Source: Aestuariibius sp. HNIBRBA575 (GTDB lineage Bacteria; Pseudomonadota; Alphaproteobacteria; Rhodobacterales; Rhodobacteraceae). Taken from it: a DNA stretch of 64,000 nt. The position numbers and the translations under genes were made by a program. This document shows, piece after piece, positions 37,925 to 47,246 of the stretch. The stretch is from NCBI RefSeq assembly GCF_040932005.1, contig NZ_CP162414.1, positions 1,949,501 to 2,013,500 on the forward strand, read 5' to 3'. The notes below the pieces were generated by a model, which was given only the letters and a program-made list of their open reading frames with translations, made no database searches and was not told where the DNA came from. The first letter of the stretch is position 1; each line of letters begins with the position of its first letter.

Positions 37925-39846
37925 GCCTCTTCCTCTAGTGCGACCAGCATTGCGCCTGCTTCGACTTGGTCGTCCTGAGACACCGCAAGCGTGGCCACGA
38001 CGCCATCACGCGGTGCGCGCATGACATGTTCCATTTTCATCGCTTCTAACACCACAAGCCGATCGCCTTCGGACACGGCATCGCCCGCTTTGACGGCCAC
38101 TTGTGTTACCAAACCGGGCATCGGTGCCTCAATCACGTTGCCCCCAGCACCACCGGACGTATCCACATCCAGCGCGTCAATCATGGTCAGTTTCTGCCCG
38201 ATGCCATCAAACAATGTGACATGCGCCCCGTGCCGGGCAAAGGCAACGGCGCGTTCCCCATCAAAGGTCCAGCCATGGCGCCCCAAACGGGCATCCACCG
38301 CATGATCGGACACCACAATTGTGTGGTGATCGACGGAATGGGATTTGATCACAACATCCCCCGTTTCAAAACGGATCGTGCGATCCAGCGGCGCCCATAA
38401 GGTGAAACCGGTTTTTGGATCGAGTGCCCCAAGCAAATCTGCGGCGATCAGGGCCGCCTGCGCCATCAATTGAGGGCTCATTTCAGGTTGTGCGACCAAC
38501 ATGTCCAATTCGCGATCAATCAGGCCAGTATCCACATCCCCACGGCCAAATCCTGCGTGATCAGCCAACGCCTTTAGAAAGGCCACATTGGTCACGGTGC
38601 CCGCCACATGTGTATCTGCCAGCGCATTTGACAGTTTTTTCAATGCCTGCGTCCGGTTGCGCCCATGTACGATCACCTTGGCAATCATCGGATCATACCA
38701 CGGTGAAATGACATCCCCCGCAACCACGCCGGTATCTGCGCGGGCATCTGGCGGAAATGACAAATGATCCAGCCGTCCGGTGGCAGGCAGGAACCCTTTG
38801 GGGACGTCTTCGGCATAAAGGCGCGCCTCAAAGGAATGACCGGTGATGGTCAGATCGGATTGCGCCATTGGCAGGGCTTCGCCGCTGGCCACGCGCAATT
38901 GCCATTCCACTAGATCAACGCCGGTGATCGCTTCGGTGACGGGATGTTCGACCTGAAGGCGGGTGTTCATTTCCATGAACCAGAATTTATCCGCATGAAG
39001 CCCGTCCGAGCCATCAACGATAAATTCGATGGTCCCTGCCCCGGCATAGCCGATGGCCTTTGCTGCTTTGACGGCGGCGTCGCCCATGGCGGTGCGCATG
39101 ATTTCGGTCATGCCCGGTGCTGGCGCTTCTTCGATGACTTTCTGATGGCGCCTTTGCAGGGAACAATCGCGCTCAAACAGATGCACCGCATCGCTGCCAT
39201 CACCGAACACCTGAACCTCGATGTGACGGGGGGATAAAACGAATTTTTCGATCAGAACAGCATCATTGCCAAACGCTGTGCGCGCTTCAGCTTGGGCGCT
39301 GCTCAGGGCTTCGGCAAACTCATCTGATGTGTTGGCCAGTCGCATGCCTTTGCCACCGCCCCCTGCGACCGCTTTGATCAGAACGGGATAGCCTACTTTT
39401 TCGGCTTCGGCGGCCAACAAATCGGGGTCCTGATCTGCACCGTGATAGCCCGGAACGACCGGAACGCCCGCCTCAACCATCAGGGCTTTGGCGGCGTCTT
39501 TTAGGCCCATGGCACGGATCGCATCCGCAGAGGGACCGATAAAGACCAACCCGGCAGCGGCCACAGCATCCACAAAATCAGGGTTTTCAGACAAAAACCC
39601 ATAGCCGGGATGGATCGCCTGAGCGCCGGTATCCAATGCCGCCTGAATGATCACATCGCCGCGCAGATAACTGTCCGCAGGTGCCGGTGCGCCGACACAC
39701 ACGGCCTGATCGGCCAGATGGACATGGCGCGCTTGCGCGTCCGCTTCGGAGTAAACGGCAACAGTTTGCACGCCCATTTTGCGGCATGTTTCCATGATCC
39801 GGCAGGCAATTTCACCGCGATTGGCGATCAGAATCCGATCAAACAT
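37921..39846 (-). CDS. mccA: 3-methylcrotonyl-CoA carboxylase, biotin-containing alpha subunit
   Basis: 641 residues. Biotin carboxylase (ATP-grasp) domain at 1-450 with KAVAGGGGKGMRL and EMNTRLQVEHPVTE, a middle BT region, and a C-terminal biotinyl domain with VLEAMKMEH (biotinylated Lys604). It pairs with mccB to carboxylate methylcrotonyl-CoA. Start overlaps the small membrane gene by 8 bases. The BirA encoded at 14515-15273 is a plausible modifying enzyme. Confidence 0.95.
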   Translation of the reverse strand: MFDRILIANRGEIACRIMETCRKMGVQTVAVYSEADAQARHVHLADQAVCVGAPAPADSYLRGDVIIQAALDTGAQAIHPGYGFLSENPDFVDAVAAAGLVFIGPSADAIRAMGLKDAAKALMVEAGVPVVPGYHGADQDPDLLAAEAEKVGYPVLIKAVAGGGGKGMRLANTSDEFAEALSSAQAEARTAFGNDAVLIEKFVLSPRHIEVQVFGDGSDAVHLFERDCSLQRRHQKVIEEAPAPGMTEIMRTAMGDAAVKAAKAIGYAGAGTIEFIVDGSDGLHADKFWFMEMNTRLQVEHPVTEAITGVDLVEWQLRVASGEALPMAQSDLTITGHSFEARLYAEDVPKGFLPATGRLDHLSFPPDARADTGVVAGDVISPWYDPMIAKVIVHGRNRTQALKKLSNALADTHVAGTVTNVAFLKALADHAGFGRGDVDTGLIDRELDMLVAQPEMSPQLMAQAALIAADLLGALDPKTGFTLWAPLDRTIRFETGDVVIKSHSVDHHTIVVSDHAVDARLGRHGWTFDGERAVAFARHGAHVTLFDGIGQKLTMIDALDVDTSGGAGGNVIEAPMPGLVTQVAVKAGDAVSEGDRLVVLEAMKMEHVMRAPRDGVVATLAVSQDDQVEAGAMLVALEEEA

Positions 39847-40330
39847 CTTGCATATCCTTTGTCGTCGGGTCGCTTTGTAACCGCTCAGGTGCCCCTTGGG
39901 TCAGCGCCGAATATTTCCGAAACCTGTGCCGATAGATGAAATTGGGCCGCTCACCCTCTAGCAGATAGCCCAGAATGCCAAACGCAATCAGCCCATCCAC
40001 CAGCACCAGCGGCGTGGCCGCGGCGCGCAAACCTTGTAAAAATGAATAGGCGCCAACCCCGGCCAAAACCACAGCCAGAATGATCGACATCGGCATGCGT
40101 GCGATCAGGCCAAGCCCCGTGATGAAAGGCAAAATCCCCCCCAAAACCAACACCCAAATCGGCACGGATTGTCCGGCCAAAATCCAGACCTTGGCCCCGC
40201 CCGACAACAACAGATATGTCGCAATCAACCAAAGGGCGGCGTTTAACTTGCCTTTGGGATGCGCGCGCACCTGATCGCCGGGAACATGTTCCCAAGGGAT
40301 CCCTGAATAGACATCGCGTTTGCCAGCCAT
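39839..40330 (-). CDS. Uncharacterised membrane protein in the leucine operon
   Basis: 163 residues, family not recognised. Four or five hydrophobic helices between about residues 30 and 125 (LWLIATYLLLSGGAKVWIL; VLVLGGILPFITGLGLIA; IILAVVLAGVGAYSFLQ; LVLVDGLIAFGILGYLL), with a polar N-terminus and a basic C-terminus. It sits between mccB (66-base gap) and mccA (8-base overlap). No catalytic motif visible. Confidence 0.75.
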   Translation of the reverse strand: MAGKRDVYSGIPWEHVPGDQVRAHPKGKLNAALWLIATYLLLSGGAKVWILAGQSVPIWVLVLGGILPFITGLGLIARMPMSIILAVVLAGVGAYSFLQGLRAAATPLVLVDGLIAFGILGYLLEGERPNFIYRHRFRKYSALTQGAPERLQSDPTTKDMQDV

Positions 40331-40396
40331 GCTGTCTTCTCCGACTTTGGTTCACATTTGGACACATGCTGCGCCCATCGCCATAAGGCGTTGAAA

Positions 40397-42004
40397 TTAC
40401 ATTCTAAACACGCCGAATTTCGTGTCTTCGATTGGGGCACATAGGCTTGCTGATAGGCTCAGCGCCAACACGTCCCGGCTTTTGCGTGGGTCAACAATGC
40501 CGTCATCCCACAACCGGGCCGATGCATATAATGGATGGCTTTGCTCTTCGAACATGTCGATGGTGGGTTGTTTAAAGGCCGCCTCTTCTTCAGCCGACCA
40601 GTCCCCGCCAGCACGTTCAATCGCGTCCCGTTTCACGGTGGCCAAAACGCCAGCCGCCTGTTCGCCGCCCATCACAGCCGTGCGCGATGTGGGCCAGGAC
40701 CACATAAACCGAGGGCTATAGGCGCGTCCCGACATGCCATAATTGCCCGCGCCAAACGACCCGCCCACCAACATGGTGATTTTGGGCACATTAGTGGTGG
40801 CCACAGCGGTCACCATTTTGGCCCCATGCCTGGCAATGCCTTCGTTTTCGTATTTGCGCCCAACCATAAAGCCGGTGATATTTTGCAGGAAAACCAGCGG
40901 GATTTTGCGTTGGCTGCACAATTCCACAAAATGCGCGCCCTTTTGGGCCGCTTCGGAAAACAGCACGCCATTATTGGCCACGATCCCAACAGGCCAGCCG
41001 TCAATATGGGCGAACCCACAGACCAGCGTTTCGCCAAATCGCGCCTTAAATTCATCAAACCGGGACCCGTCCACAATCCGCATGATCACTTCGCGGATGT
41101 CATAGGGCGTGCGCAGATCTGCGGGAACGATGTCTAGCAATTCTTCGGGATCAAGCGCGGGCAATTCGGGCGTTTCGCGTTTGACCACCATTGGTTTTTC
41201 GCGGTTCAGGGACGCAACCGCCTGACGCACCAGCGCCAGCGCATGTGTATCATCTTCGGCCAGATAATCAGCAACGCCAGACAGACGTGTATGCACGTCA
41301 CCGCCGCCCAGATCCTCTGATGTGACCACTTCGCCGGTCGCCGCTTTGACCAAAGGCGGTCCGGCCAGAAAAATCGTCCCCTGTTCGCGCACAATGATCG
41401 ACACATCCGCCATGGCTGGCACATAAGCGCCCCCAGCGGTGCATGATCCCATCACAGCTGCGATTTGCGGGATACCTTTGGCGGACATGCGGGCTTGGTT
41501 ATAAAAAATCCGGCCAAAATGGTCGCGATCCGGAAACACTTCGTCCTGATTGGGCAGGTTTGCGCCGCCGGAATCCACCAATGAAATCACCGGCAGATGG
41601 CATTCTTCGGCAATTTCCTGTGCGCGCAGGTGTTTTTTCACGGTCAACGGATAATAGGTGCCGCCTTTGACGGTGGCGTCATTGCAGATCACCATACATT
41701 CGATGCCGTGGATGCGGCCAACCCCGGCGATCACACCGGCACAGGGCGCTGCACCATCATACATGTTATGGGCGGCCGTGGCCCCGACCTCTAGGAAGGG
41801 TGATCCGGGGTCCAACAGATTGGCAACCCGTTCACGTGGCAGCATTTTACCCCGGCTGACATGGCGCGCGCGGGACCGTTCGCCCCCGCCCAGCTCGGCC
41901 GCCTGCGCCGCCTCTGCGACACGCGCACGTTCTGCCCCATGACCGGCCCGGTTTTTGGCCTTGGTCTCAGGATCAACAATCGCTTTGGACTTCAAAACTG
42001 CCAT
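40397..42004 (-). CDS. mccB: 3-methylcrotonyl-CoA carboxylase, carboxyltransferase beta subunit
   Basis: 535-residue crotonase-fold carboxyltransferase. [19 protein letters not shown], the [13 protein letters not shown] oxyanion block and [12 protein letters not shown] are characteristic of methylcrotonyl- and geranyl-CoA carboxylases. The neighbouring ivd, liuC and mvaB fix the substrate as methylcrotonyl-CoA. Confidence 0.95.
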   Translation of the reverse strand: MAVLKSKAIVDPETKAKNRAGHGAERARVAEAAQAAELGGGERSRARHVSRGKMLPRERVANLLDPGSPFLEVGATAAHNMYDGAAPCAGVIAGVGRIHGIECMVICNDATVKGGTYYPLTVKKHLRAQEIAEECHLPVISLVDSGGANLPNQDEVFPDRDHFGRIFYNQARMSAKGIPQIAAVMGSCTAGGAYVPAMADVSIIVREQGTIFLAGPPLVKAATGEVVTSEDLGGGDVHTRLSGVADYLAEDDTHALALVRQAVASLNREKPMVVKRETPELPALDPEELLDIVPADLRTPYDIREVIMRIVDGSRFDEFKARFGETLVCGFAHIDGWPVGIVANNGVLFSEAAQKGAHFVELCSQRKIPLVFLQNITGFMVGRKYENEGIARHGAKMVTAVATTNVPKITMLVGGSFGAGNYGMSGRAYSPRFMWSWPTSRTAVMGGEQAAGVLATVKRDAIERAGGDWSAEEEAAFKQPTIDMFEEQSHPLYASARLWDDGIVDPRKSRDVLALSLSASLCAPIEDTKFGVFRM

Positions 42005-42036
42005 CTTCGTCTATCCCTCTTGCACCCGCTTGGGTG

Positions 42037-42567
42037 TCACATCTCTTGCCACATAAAATGCAGCTTTAGCGTTCGTGTTGCGGTCATATCCAATTGGCAT
42101 CCGGCATGGGCCAAACTGCGCATCGATCCGGCGCCCCATTCTGCATAGGCCAAACCGCATTCCGCATCCCGAAACACGATCCAAGCCCGCTGCGCATCAC
42201 GCAAAGAATCCGCACGATTGGCATATTCAGGAAAGGTTTCAGCTTCTTCTGCGTCCAACACGCGTGCGGTGGACATGGCCGTTTGGTAGTCCCGGTTCAA
42301 CAGTTCATCCCAAGCCTGATTTTCGGCCAAAGTGCAGAATGTCATGCCATAATTCGACCAACCGCCCTCTTCTGTTTCCATGCAAGCGCTGGCAAATAAT
42401 CCGACGCATTCTTTGGCAGCAGCCAAGTCGGACGCCCCATCAACACAGTCAGGCAAGGCGGTCATATATGGCATCAAACGATCAATATCCGAATTGGTCT
42501 GCGCCACGACTGCGCTGCCCCCCAATACAGAGATCGCGATCCCAATGACGCCCCCCCAATTGCGCAT
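42037..42567 (-). CDS. LprI-like (DUF1311) secreted protein
   Basis: 176 residues. A signal peptide ends near GGSAVVA; the mature part has the DUF1311 pattern LRDAQRAWIVFRDAECGLAY and six cysteines, likely disulfide-bonded in the periplasm. Relatives include lysozyme inhibitors, but the activity is not predictable here. Its ATG overlaps the ivd TAA by one base (TAATG), so it is translated with ivd, an odd partner for a metabolic operon. Confidence 0.75.
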   Translation of the reverse strand: MRNWGGVIGIAISVLGGSAVVAQTNSDIDRLMPYMTALPDCVDGASDLAAAKECVGLFASACMETEEGGWSNYGMTFCTLAENQAWDELLNRDYQTAMSTARVLDAEEAETFPEYANRADSLRDAQRAWIVFRDAECGLAYAEWGAGSMRSLAHAGCQLDMTATRTLKLHFMWQEM

Positions 42568-43727
42568 TACATCGCGCCCATCAATTCGCGGCCGATCAGC
42601 ATGCGGCGGATTTCGGATGTGCCTGCGCCGATTTCCATCAGTTTGGCGTCCCGGAACAGGCGCGACACCACGCTGTCGTTCATGAACCCTGCCCCACCCA
42701 TGGCCTGAACCGCTTGGTGGGCCTGCACCATGGCCTGTTCAGACGCATAAAGCACACATGCCGCCGCGTCCTGACGGGTCACTTGACCGCGATCACAGGC
42801 GCGCGCCACTTCGTAGACATAGGCGCGTGCGGAATTCATCGCCGTGTACATGTCAGCGATTTTGCCCTGCATCAGCTGGAAATTGCCAATCGGTTGGCCA
42901 AATTGTTTGCGTTCGGCCAAATAGGGCATCACTTCGTCCAGACAGGCGGCCATGATGCCGGTGCCAATGCCCGACAGCACCACACGTTCGTAATCCAGAC
43001 CGGACATCAGAACGCGCACGCCTTTGCCTTCTTCGCCCAGCACGTTTTCAAACGGCACTTCGACATCTTCGAAAATCAGTTCGGCTGTGTTTGATCCGCG
43101 CATGCCCATTTTGTCGAAATGCGGCGACGTGCTAAAGCCAACCATTTCTTTTTCAATGATAAAAGCGGTCATACCTTTGGCGCCCGCATCCGGGTCTGTT
43201 TTGGCATAAACCACCAAAGTATCCGCATCAGGGCCGTTGGTGATCCAGTATTTGTTGCCGTTCAGGCGGTAATGATCGTTGCGTTTTTCCGCGCGCAAGC
43301 TCATGGAAACCACATCAGACCCAGCCCCAACTTCGGACATGGCCAACGCGCCGACATGGTCGCCCGAAATCAGACGCGGCAGGTATTTTTCTTTCTGCTC
43401 TTGGCTGCCGTTCAGCTTGATCTGGTTCACGCATAGGTTGGAATGCGCACCATATGACAGGCTGATACTGGCGCTTGCGCGGGCCATCTCTTCGACGATG
43501 ATCACATGCGCCAGATAAGACATGCCCGCCCCGCCGAATTCCTCAGGCGTGGTGACCCCCAACAGGCCCAATTCACCCATTTCTTTCCACAATTCATTGG
43601 GAAAGGCATTATCGGCGTCGGTTTTAGCTGCAATGGGTTTGATCCGGTCCTGAGCCCAACGATGCACCATGTCGCGCAGCGCGTTAACCTCTTCTCCCAA
43701 ATCAAAGTTCATCGAATGCGTGAACAT
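42567..43727 (-). CDS. ivd: Isovaleryl-CoA dehydrogenase
   Basis: 386-residue acyl-CoA dehydrogenase. [44 protein letters not shown] and the C-terminal [33 protein letters not shown] signature split across the end fit isovaleryl-CoA dehydrogenases (FAD; converts isovaleryl-CoA to methylcrotonyl-CoA). GGGAGG lies six bases before the ATG. First gene of the leucine operon, just behind a palindromic operator. Confidence 0.94.
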   Translation of the reverse strand: MFTHSMNFDLGEEVNALRDMVHRWAQDRIKPIAAKTDADNAFPNELWKEMGELGLLGVTTPEEFGGAGMSYLAHVIIVEEMARASASISLSYGAHSNLCVNQIKLNGSQEQKEKYLPRLISGDHVGALAMSEVGAGSDVVSMSLRAEKRNDHYRLNGNKYWITNGPDADTLVVYAKTDPDAGAKGMTAFIIEKEMVGFSTSPHFDKMGMRGSNTAELIFEDVEVPFENVLGEEGKGVRVLMSGLDYERVVLSGIGTGIMAACLDEVMPYLAERKQFGQPIGNFQLMQGKIADMYTAMNSARAYVYEVARACDRGQVTRQDAAACVLYASEQAMVQAHQAVQAMGGAGFMNDSVVSRLFRDAKLMEIGAGTSEIRRMLIGRELMGAM

Positions 43728-43750
43728 CGCGGCCTCCCTTGCAGCTTTAT

Positions 43751-43764
43751 TGAACGCTCGTTCA
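43751..43764. promoter_or_regulatory. Palindromic operator upstream of ivd
   Basis: tgaacg-ct-cgttca, a perfect two-fold palindrome centred about 30 bases before the ivd ATG. This form is typical of TetR-family regulators of fatty-acid or branched-chain-acid genes. No regulator gene is next to it, so the factor would act from elsewhere. Confidence 0.6.
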
Positions 43765-43864
43765 TTTCTAAGCCGACAAAACGCGATCCGTCAATCATAA
43801 TTCGCAAAATTCCCACGTTCATCCCCCAAAGACAGGTGCAAACGTCGCAAGGAACCAGCGAAAA

Positions 43865-45067
43865 TCAGGTCTGAGATTGATAAACGGCGCTGACTTCGGA
43901 GCGAATGATCCGCGCGATCAGGGCGCAATCATCCGTTGAAAATGTCAGGGGTAAACGCATGTCCAAAATCCCCTGCAACACCCGATCTGTGCGCGGCAAT
44001 TTAGGGACAGGCGCGTAACGCCATGAATCGTAACGGCTTGTAAATGCAGTGGGTTCTGCGCCGCCGAACCATTTCAACTCAACCCCGCGGGCCAGACAGC
44101 GTGCCACAACATCCTGCACCGCATCAGGCGTCCAATCCACCAGCAGGAATTGAAATGATGACGCCACAAACGCTTCTTTGTCCGGGCGATGCAGCAATGT
44201 CAGACCCGGCACATCCCGCAATCCATCCTCAACCGCATGATAAAGCGCGTTCCAGCGGGCCGCCTGAACCGAAAGATCGCGTAATTGCGGTCGTAGAATC
44301 GCTGCACGCAGATTGTCCATCCGTCCCGAAATATTCGGCGTTTCATAGCGGATTTGGTCAAACGCCTCGGCCGGTGGCGCCGCCAGATGCCGTTCGTACA
44401 ACATATAAGACCCCGACAGAATGATCGCCCGCGCCATCGCATCGGGATCATCCGAGATCAGCAATCCGCCTTCGCCCGAATTGACATGTTTGTAGGTCTG
44501 CGTCGAATAGCAGGCAAATGTCCCAAACCGCCCCGACGGCACGCCGTTCCAGGATGCCCCCATTGTGTGGGCGCAATCTTCGATGACGGTCAGGTTGTGA
44601 TCCTGCGCGATCTGCATCAGCCGGTCCATATCACAGATATGGCCGCGCATATGGCTCAGCAGCAGCACATCCGCCATCGCCGCCTTGTCGGCCAGATCGT
44701 CCAGATCAATGACCAGATCTTCGGTCACTTCGACATAGATCGGTTCCGCACCCACCGCCGCAATGGCACCGGGCACAGGGGCCAGCGTAAAGGCATTGGT
44801 CAACACCTGGTCGCCATGTTTCACCCCAACGGCGCGCATCGCGGTACACATCGCATAGCCACCAGATGCGACGGCCAGACAATATTTGGCCCCCACTTGG
44901 GCGGCAAATTCCTGTTCCAACAGGGCCGCTTCGCCATATTCGCCTGCGGCATTGTTATAACGATGCAAACGCCCGTGACGCAGCACATCTAAGGCGGCGT
45001 TAATTCCATCTTCTGGAATGGGCTCTTGCTGGGTGAAACTACCGGTAAATTTTTCAGTCATAGCCAT
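43865..45067 (-). CDS. DegT/DnrJ/EryC1 family aminotransferase
   Basis: 400-residue PLP enzyme of the sugar aminotransferase class. SGGYAMCTAM binds the phosphate, VIEDCAHTMG carries Asp164, and TYKHVNSGEGG holds the Schiff-base Lys193. The family transaminates keto-sugars for surface polysaccharides, but no sugar-nucleotide pathway genes surround it. A hairpin and T-run lie immediately before the start codon and there is no ribosome site, so the start could be the ATG at 45061. Confidence 0.88.
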   Translation of the reverse strand: MAMTEKFTGSFTQQEPIPEDGINAALDVLRHGRLHRYNNAAGEYGEAALLEQEFAAQVGAKYCLAVASGGYAMCTAMRAVGVKHGDQVLTNAFTLAPVPGAIAAVGAEPIYVEVTEDLVIDLDDLADKAAMADVLLLSHMRGHICDMDRLMQIAQDHNLTVIEDCAHTMGASWNGVPSGRFGTFACYSTQTYKHVNSGEGGLLISDDPDAMARAIILSGSYMLYERHLAAPPAEAFDQIRYETPNISGRMDNLRAAILRPQLRDLSVQAARWNALYHAVEDGLRDVPGLTLLHRPDKEAFVASSFQFLLVDWTPDAVQDVVARCLARGVELKWFGGAEPTAFTSRYDSWRYAPVPKLPRTDRVLQGILDMRLPLTFSTDDCALIARIIRSEVSAVYQSQT

Positions 45068-45068
45068 G

Positions 45069-45091
45069 AAAAAGCAGCCCAGCTGGGTTGC
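45069..45091 (-). terminator. Terminator-like hairpin abutting the DegT start
   Basis: Minus-strand gca-a-cccagctggg-c-tgc (45091-45074) folds with a four-base AGCT loop and one mismatch, followed by ttttt and then the DegT ATG one base later. It would end the HAD phosphatase transcript (stop at 45104) and leaves the next gene almost leaderless. Confidence 0.5.
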
Positions 45092-45103
45092 GTCAATCCC
45101 AAT

Positions 45104-45766
45104 TCATAGGTCCAGTTGGGTCACTATGTCGGGCAATTCATCAAAATGCCCGATCAAAGCGTCCGGATTTAGCGCCGCGACATCCATTCCGGCGGGGCCA
45201 AAGGTCACCAACACACTTGGCACCCCTGCGGCGCGGGCCGTGTCGCGATCGGTGATCGTATCCCCAATCAGGCATGTGCGTTTTGGATCACAGCCCAGCC
45301 GGGTCACCGTTTCGATCAACGGCGCTGGATTGGGTTTGCGAACCGACAAAGTATCCGCGCCAACCAAGGCGTCAAACGCATCGCGAATGCCCATGCGCGT
45401 CAACAATGTCTGTGCCAACGCTTCTGGTTTGTTGGTGCAGATACCAACGGGATACCCCGCAGATTTCAAATCCGCGACGGCCTGCATCGCCCCGGGATAG
45501 AGCGTGGTATGCACATCAATCGCATCCCCATAGGCCTGCAATAAAACGGGATATTGCGCCTCAATCGCTGCATCACCAAACCCGTCGACACGCGAAAACC
45601 CAAGCGTCAGCATCGCCCGGCCGCCGTGAAACGCCGTCACCGCGTCGGCCACGGGATCCAACAAATCCCCCAAACCCAGCCCGCGAAAGCAGACATTGGC
45701 CGCCTCGATCAAATCGCCGCTGGTATCCGCCAATGTTCCATCTAGGTCAAACACCACTGATCGCAT
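45104..45766 (-). CDS. HAD-IA phosphatase, phosphoglycolate phosphatase-like
   Basis: 220 residues. Nucleophile motif FDLDGTLAD (Asp7, Asp9), motif II CTNKP, Lys in RKPNPAPL, and the acidic motif IGDTITDRDTARAAG. Similar to Gph, which removes 2-phosphoglycolate arising from DNA repair, but substrate specificity in HAD-IA is hard to read. ATG at 45766 with GGAG eight bases before; the longer frame is rejected. Confidence 0.85.
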   Translation of the reverse strand: MRSVVFDLDGTLADTSGDLIEAANVCFRGLGLGDLLDPVADAVTAFHGGRAMLTLGFSRVDGFGDAAIEAQYPVLLQAYGDAIDVHTTLYPGAMQAVADLKSAGYPVGICTNKPEALAQTLLTRMGIRDAFDALVGADTLSVRKPNPAPLIETVTRLGCDPKRTCLIGDTITDRDTARAAGVPSVLVTFGPAGMDVAALNPDALIGHFDELPDIVTQLDL

Positions 45767-45892
45767 GAGATTTCTCCGTTCCACACCGCATTTAGTGTCT
45801 TCTGTAACGAAAAGACATGTCATGTGAACCCCCCACCCTTGCGACAATCCCTGCACACGCTAGAAGGAGGCAACACATAACGAGGCAAACGC

Positions 45893-47245
45893 ATGAGCAC
45901 GAGTTTGATAATCCTGGCCGCTGGCCAAGGCACACGTATGAATTCTGACCTGCCCAAGGTCTTGCACAAAGTGGCGGGCGCCCCGTTATTGGTGCATGCC
46001 ATGCGCGCGGGCGCGGCACTTGAACCGGAACGGACCGTGATTGTTACCGGCCATGGTGCAGATGCCGTTGCCAAAGCCGCGATGGATTTTGATCCAGATG
46101 CCCAAGTTGTGTTGCAGGATGAACAATTGGGCACAGGCCATGCCGTGGCACAGGCGCGCGAGGCCTTGGCGGATGTAACGGGCGACGCGATTGTTCTTTA
46201 TGGGGACACGCCGTTTATTCAGCCCGAAACCCTGACCGCAATGGCCGCAGCCCGGATGTATTCCGATGTGGTTGTCTTGGGCTTTGACGCCGCTGATCCC
46301 GGGCGCTATGGGCGGCTGATCACCGACGGTCAAACCCTGACAAAGATTGTTGAATTCAAAGACGCCACAGAAACAGAACGCGCCATAACGCTTTGTAATT
46401 CTGGCGTTATATCTGCAGATGCAAAGGTGCTCTTTGACCTGATTGACGCGGTTGGCAATGACAATGCGGCGGGTGAATATTACCTGACCGACATCGTTGA
46501 AATTGCCCGTTCACGCGGGCTATCTGCCAGTGTGGTACGCTGCGATGAGGCCGAAACACTGGGGGTGAACACCCGTGCTCAACTGGCTCAGGCCGAAGCG
46601 GCCTTTCAATCGCGTGCCCGCGCCGAAGCATTGGAAAATGGCGTGAACATGACCGCGCCAGAAACCGTGTTTTTCGGGTTTGACACCTATTTAGGGCGCG
46701 ACAGCATCATTGAGCCCAACGTGGTGTTTGGCCCTGATGTGACCGTTGAATCAGGCGTTGAAATTCGCGCTTTTTCCCATTTAGAGGGCTGTCATGTCTC
46801 GCGCGGATCGGTTGTCGGGCCTTATGCCCGCCTGCGCCCGGGCGCGGAATTGGCCGAACATGTCAAAATCGGCAACTTTGTCGAAGTCAAAAACGCGCAG
46901 ATCGCGGATGGCGCCAAGGTTAATCACCTGTCTTATGTGGGCGACGCGTCTATTGGCAAAGCGACAAATGTCGGGGCTGGCGTGATCACCTGCAATTATG
47001 ACGGCGTCTTTAAGCACCGCACCACCATTGGTGAAAACGTATTTGTTGGCTCGAACACGATGTTGGTTGCACCGGTTACATTGGGGGACGGATCGATGAC
47101 GGCCAGCGGGTCCGTCATTACATCTGACGTGCCAGCAGAAGCATTGGCCGTGGCCCGAGCGCGTCAGGCCAATAAACCGGGTCTGGCCAGACGAATGTTC
47201 GAAAAGTTAAAGAATCTAAAGGCAAAAGCCGAAAAAGGGGCGTAA
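45893..47245 (+). CDS. glmU: Bifunctional GlcNAc-1-P uridyltransferase / GlcN-1-P acetyltransferase
   Basis: 450 residues. The N-terminal pyrophosphorylase has LAAGQGTRM (residues 8-16) and GTGHAV; the C-terminal left-handed beta-helix acetyltransferase has NFVEVKNAQI, LSYVGDASIG, NVGAGVITCNYDG and the GSNTMLVAP turn. It makes UDP-GlcNAc for peptidoglycan and lipid A. GAGG seven bases before the ATG; glmS follows after one base. Confidence 0.97.
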   Translation: MSTSLIILAAGQGTRMNSDLPKVLHKVAGAPLLVHAMRAGAALEPERTVIVTGHGADAVAKAAMDFDPDAQVVLQDEQLGTGHAVAQAREALADVTGDAIVLYGDTPFIQPETLTAMAAARMYSDVVVLGFDAADPGRYGRLITDGQTLTKIVEFKDATETERAITLCNSGVISADAKVLFDLIDAVGNDNAAGEYYLTDIVEIARSRGLSASVVRCDEAETLGVNTRAQLAQAEAAFQSRARAEALENGVNMTAPETVFFGFDTYLGRDSIIEPNVVFGPDVTVESGVEIRAFSHLEGCHVSRGSVVGPYARLRPGAELAEHVKIGNFVEVKNAQIADGAKVNHLSYVGDASIGKATNVGAGVITCNYDGVFKHRTTIGENVFVGSNTMLVAPVTLGDGSMTASGSVITSDVPAEALAVARARQANKPGLARRMFEKLKNLKAKAEKGA

Positions 47246-47246
47246 A

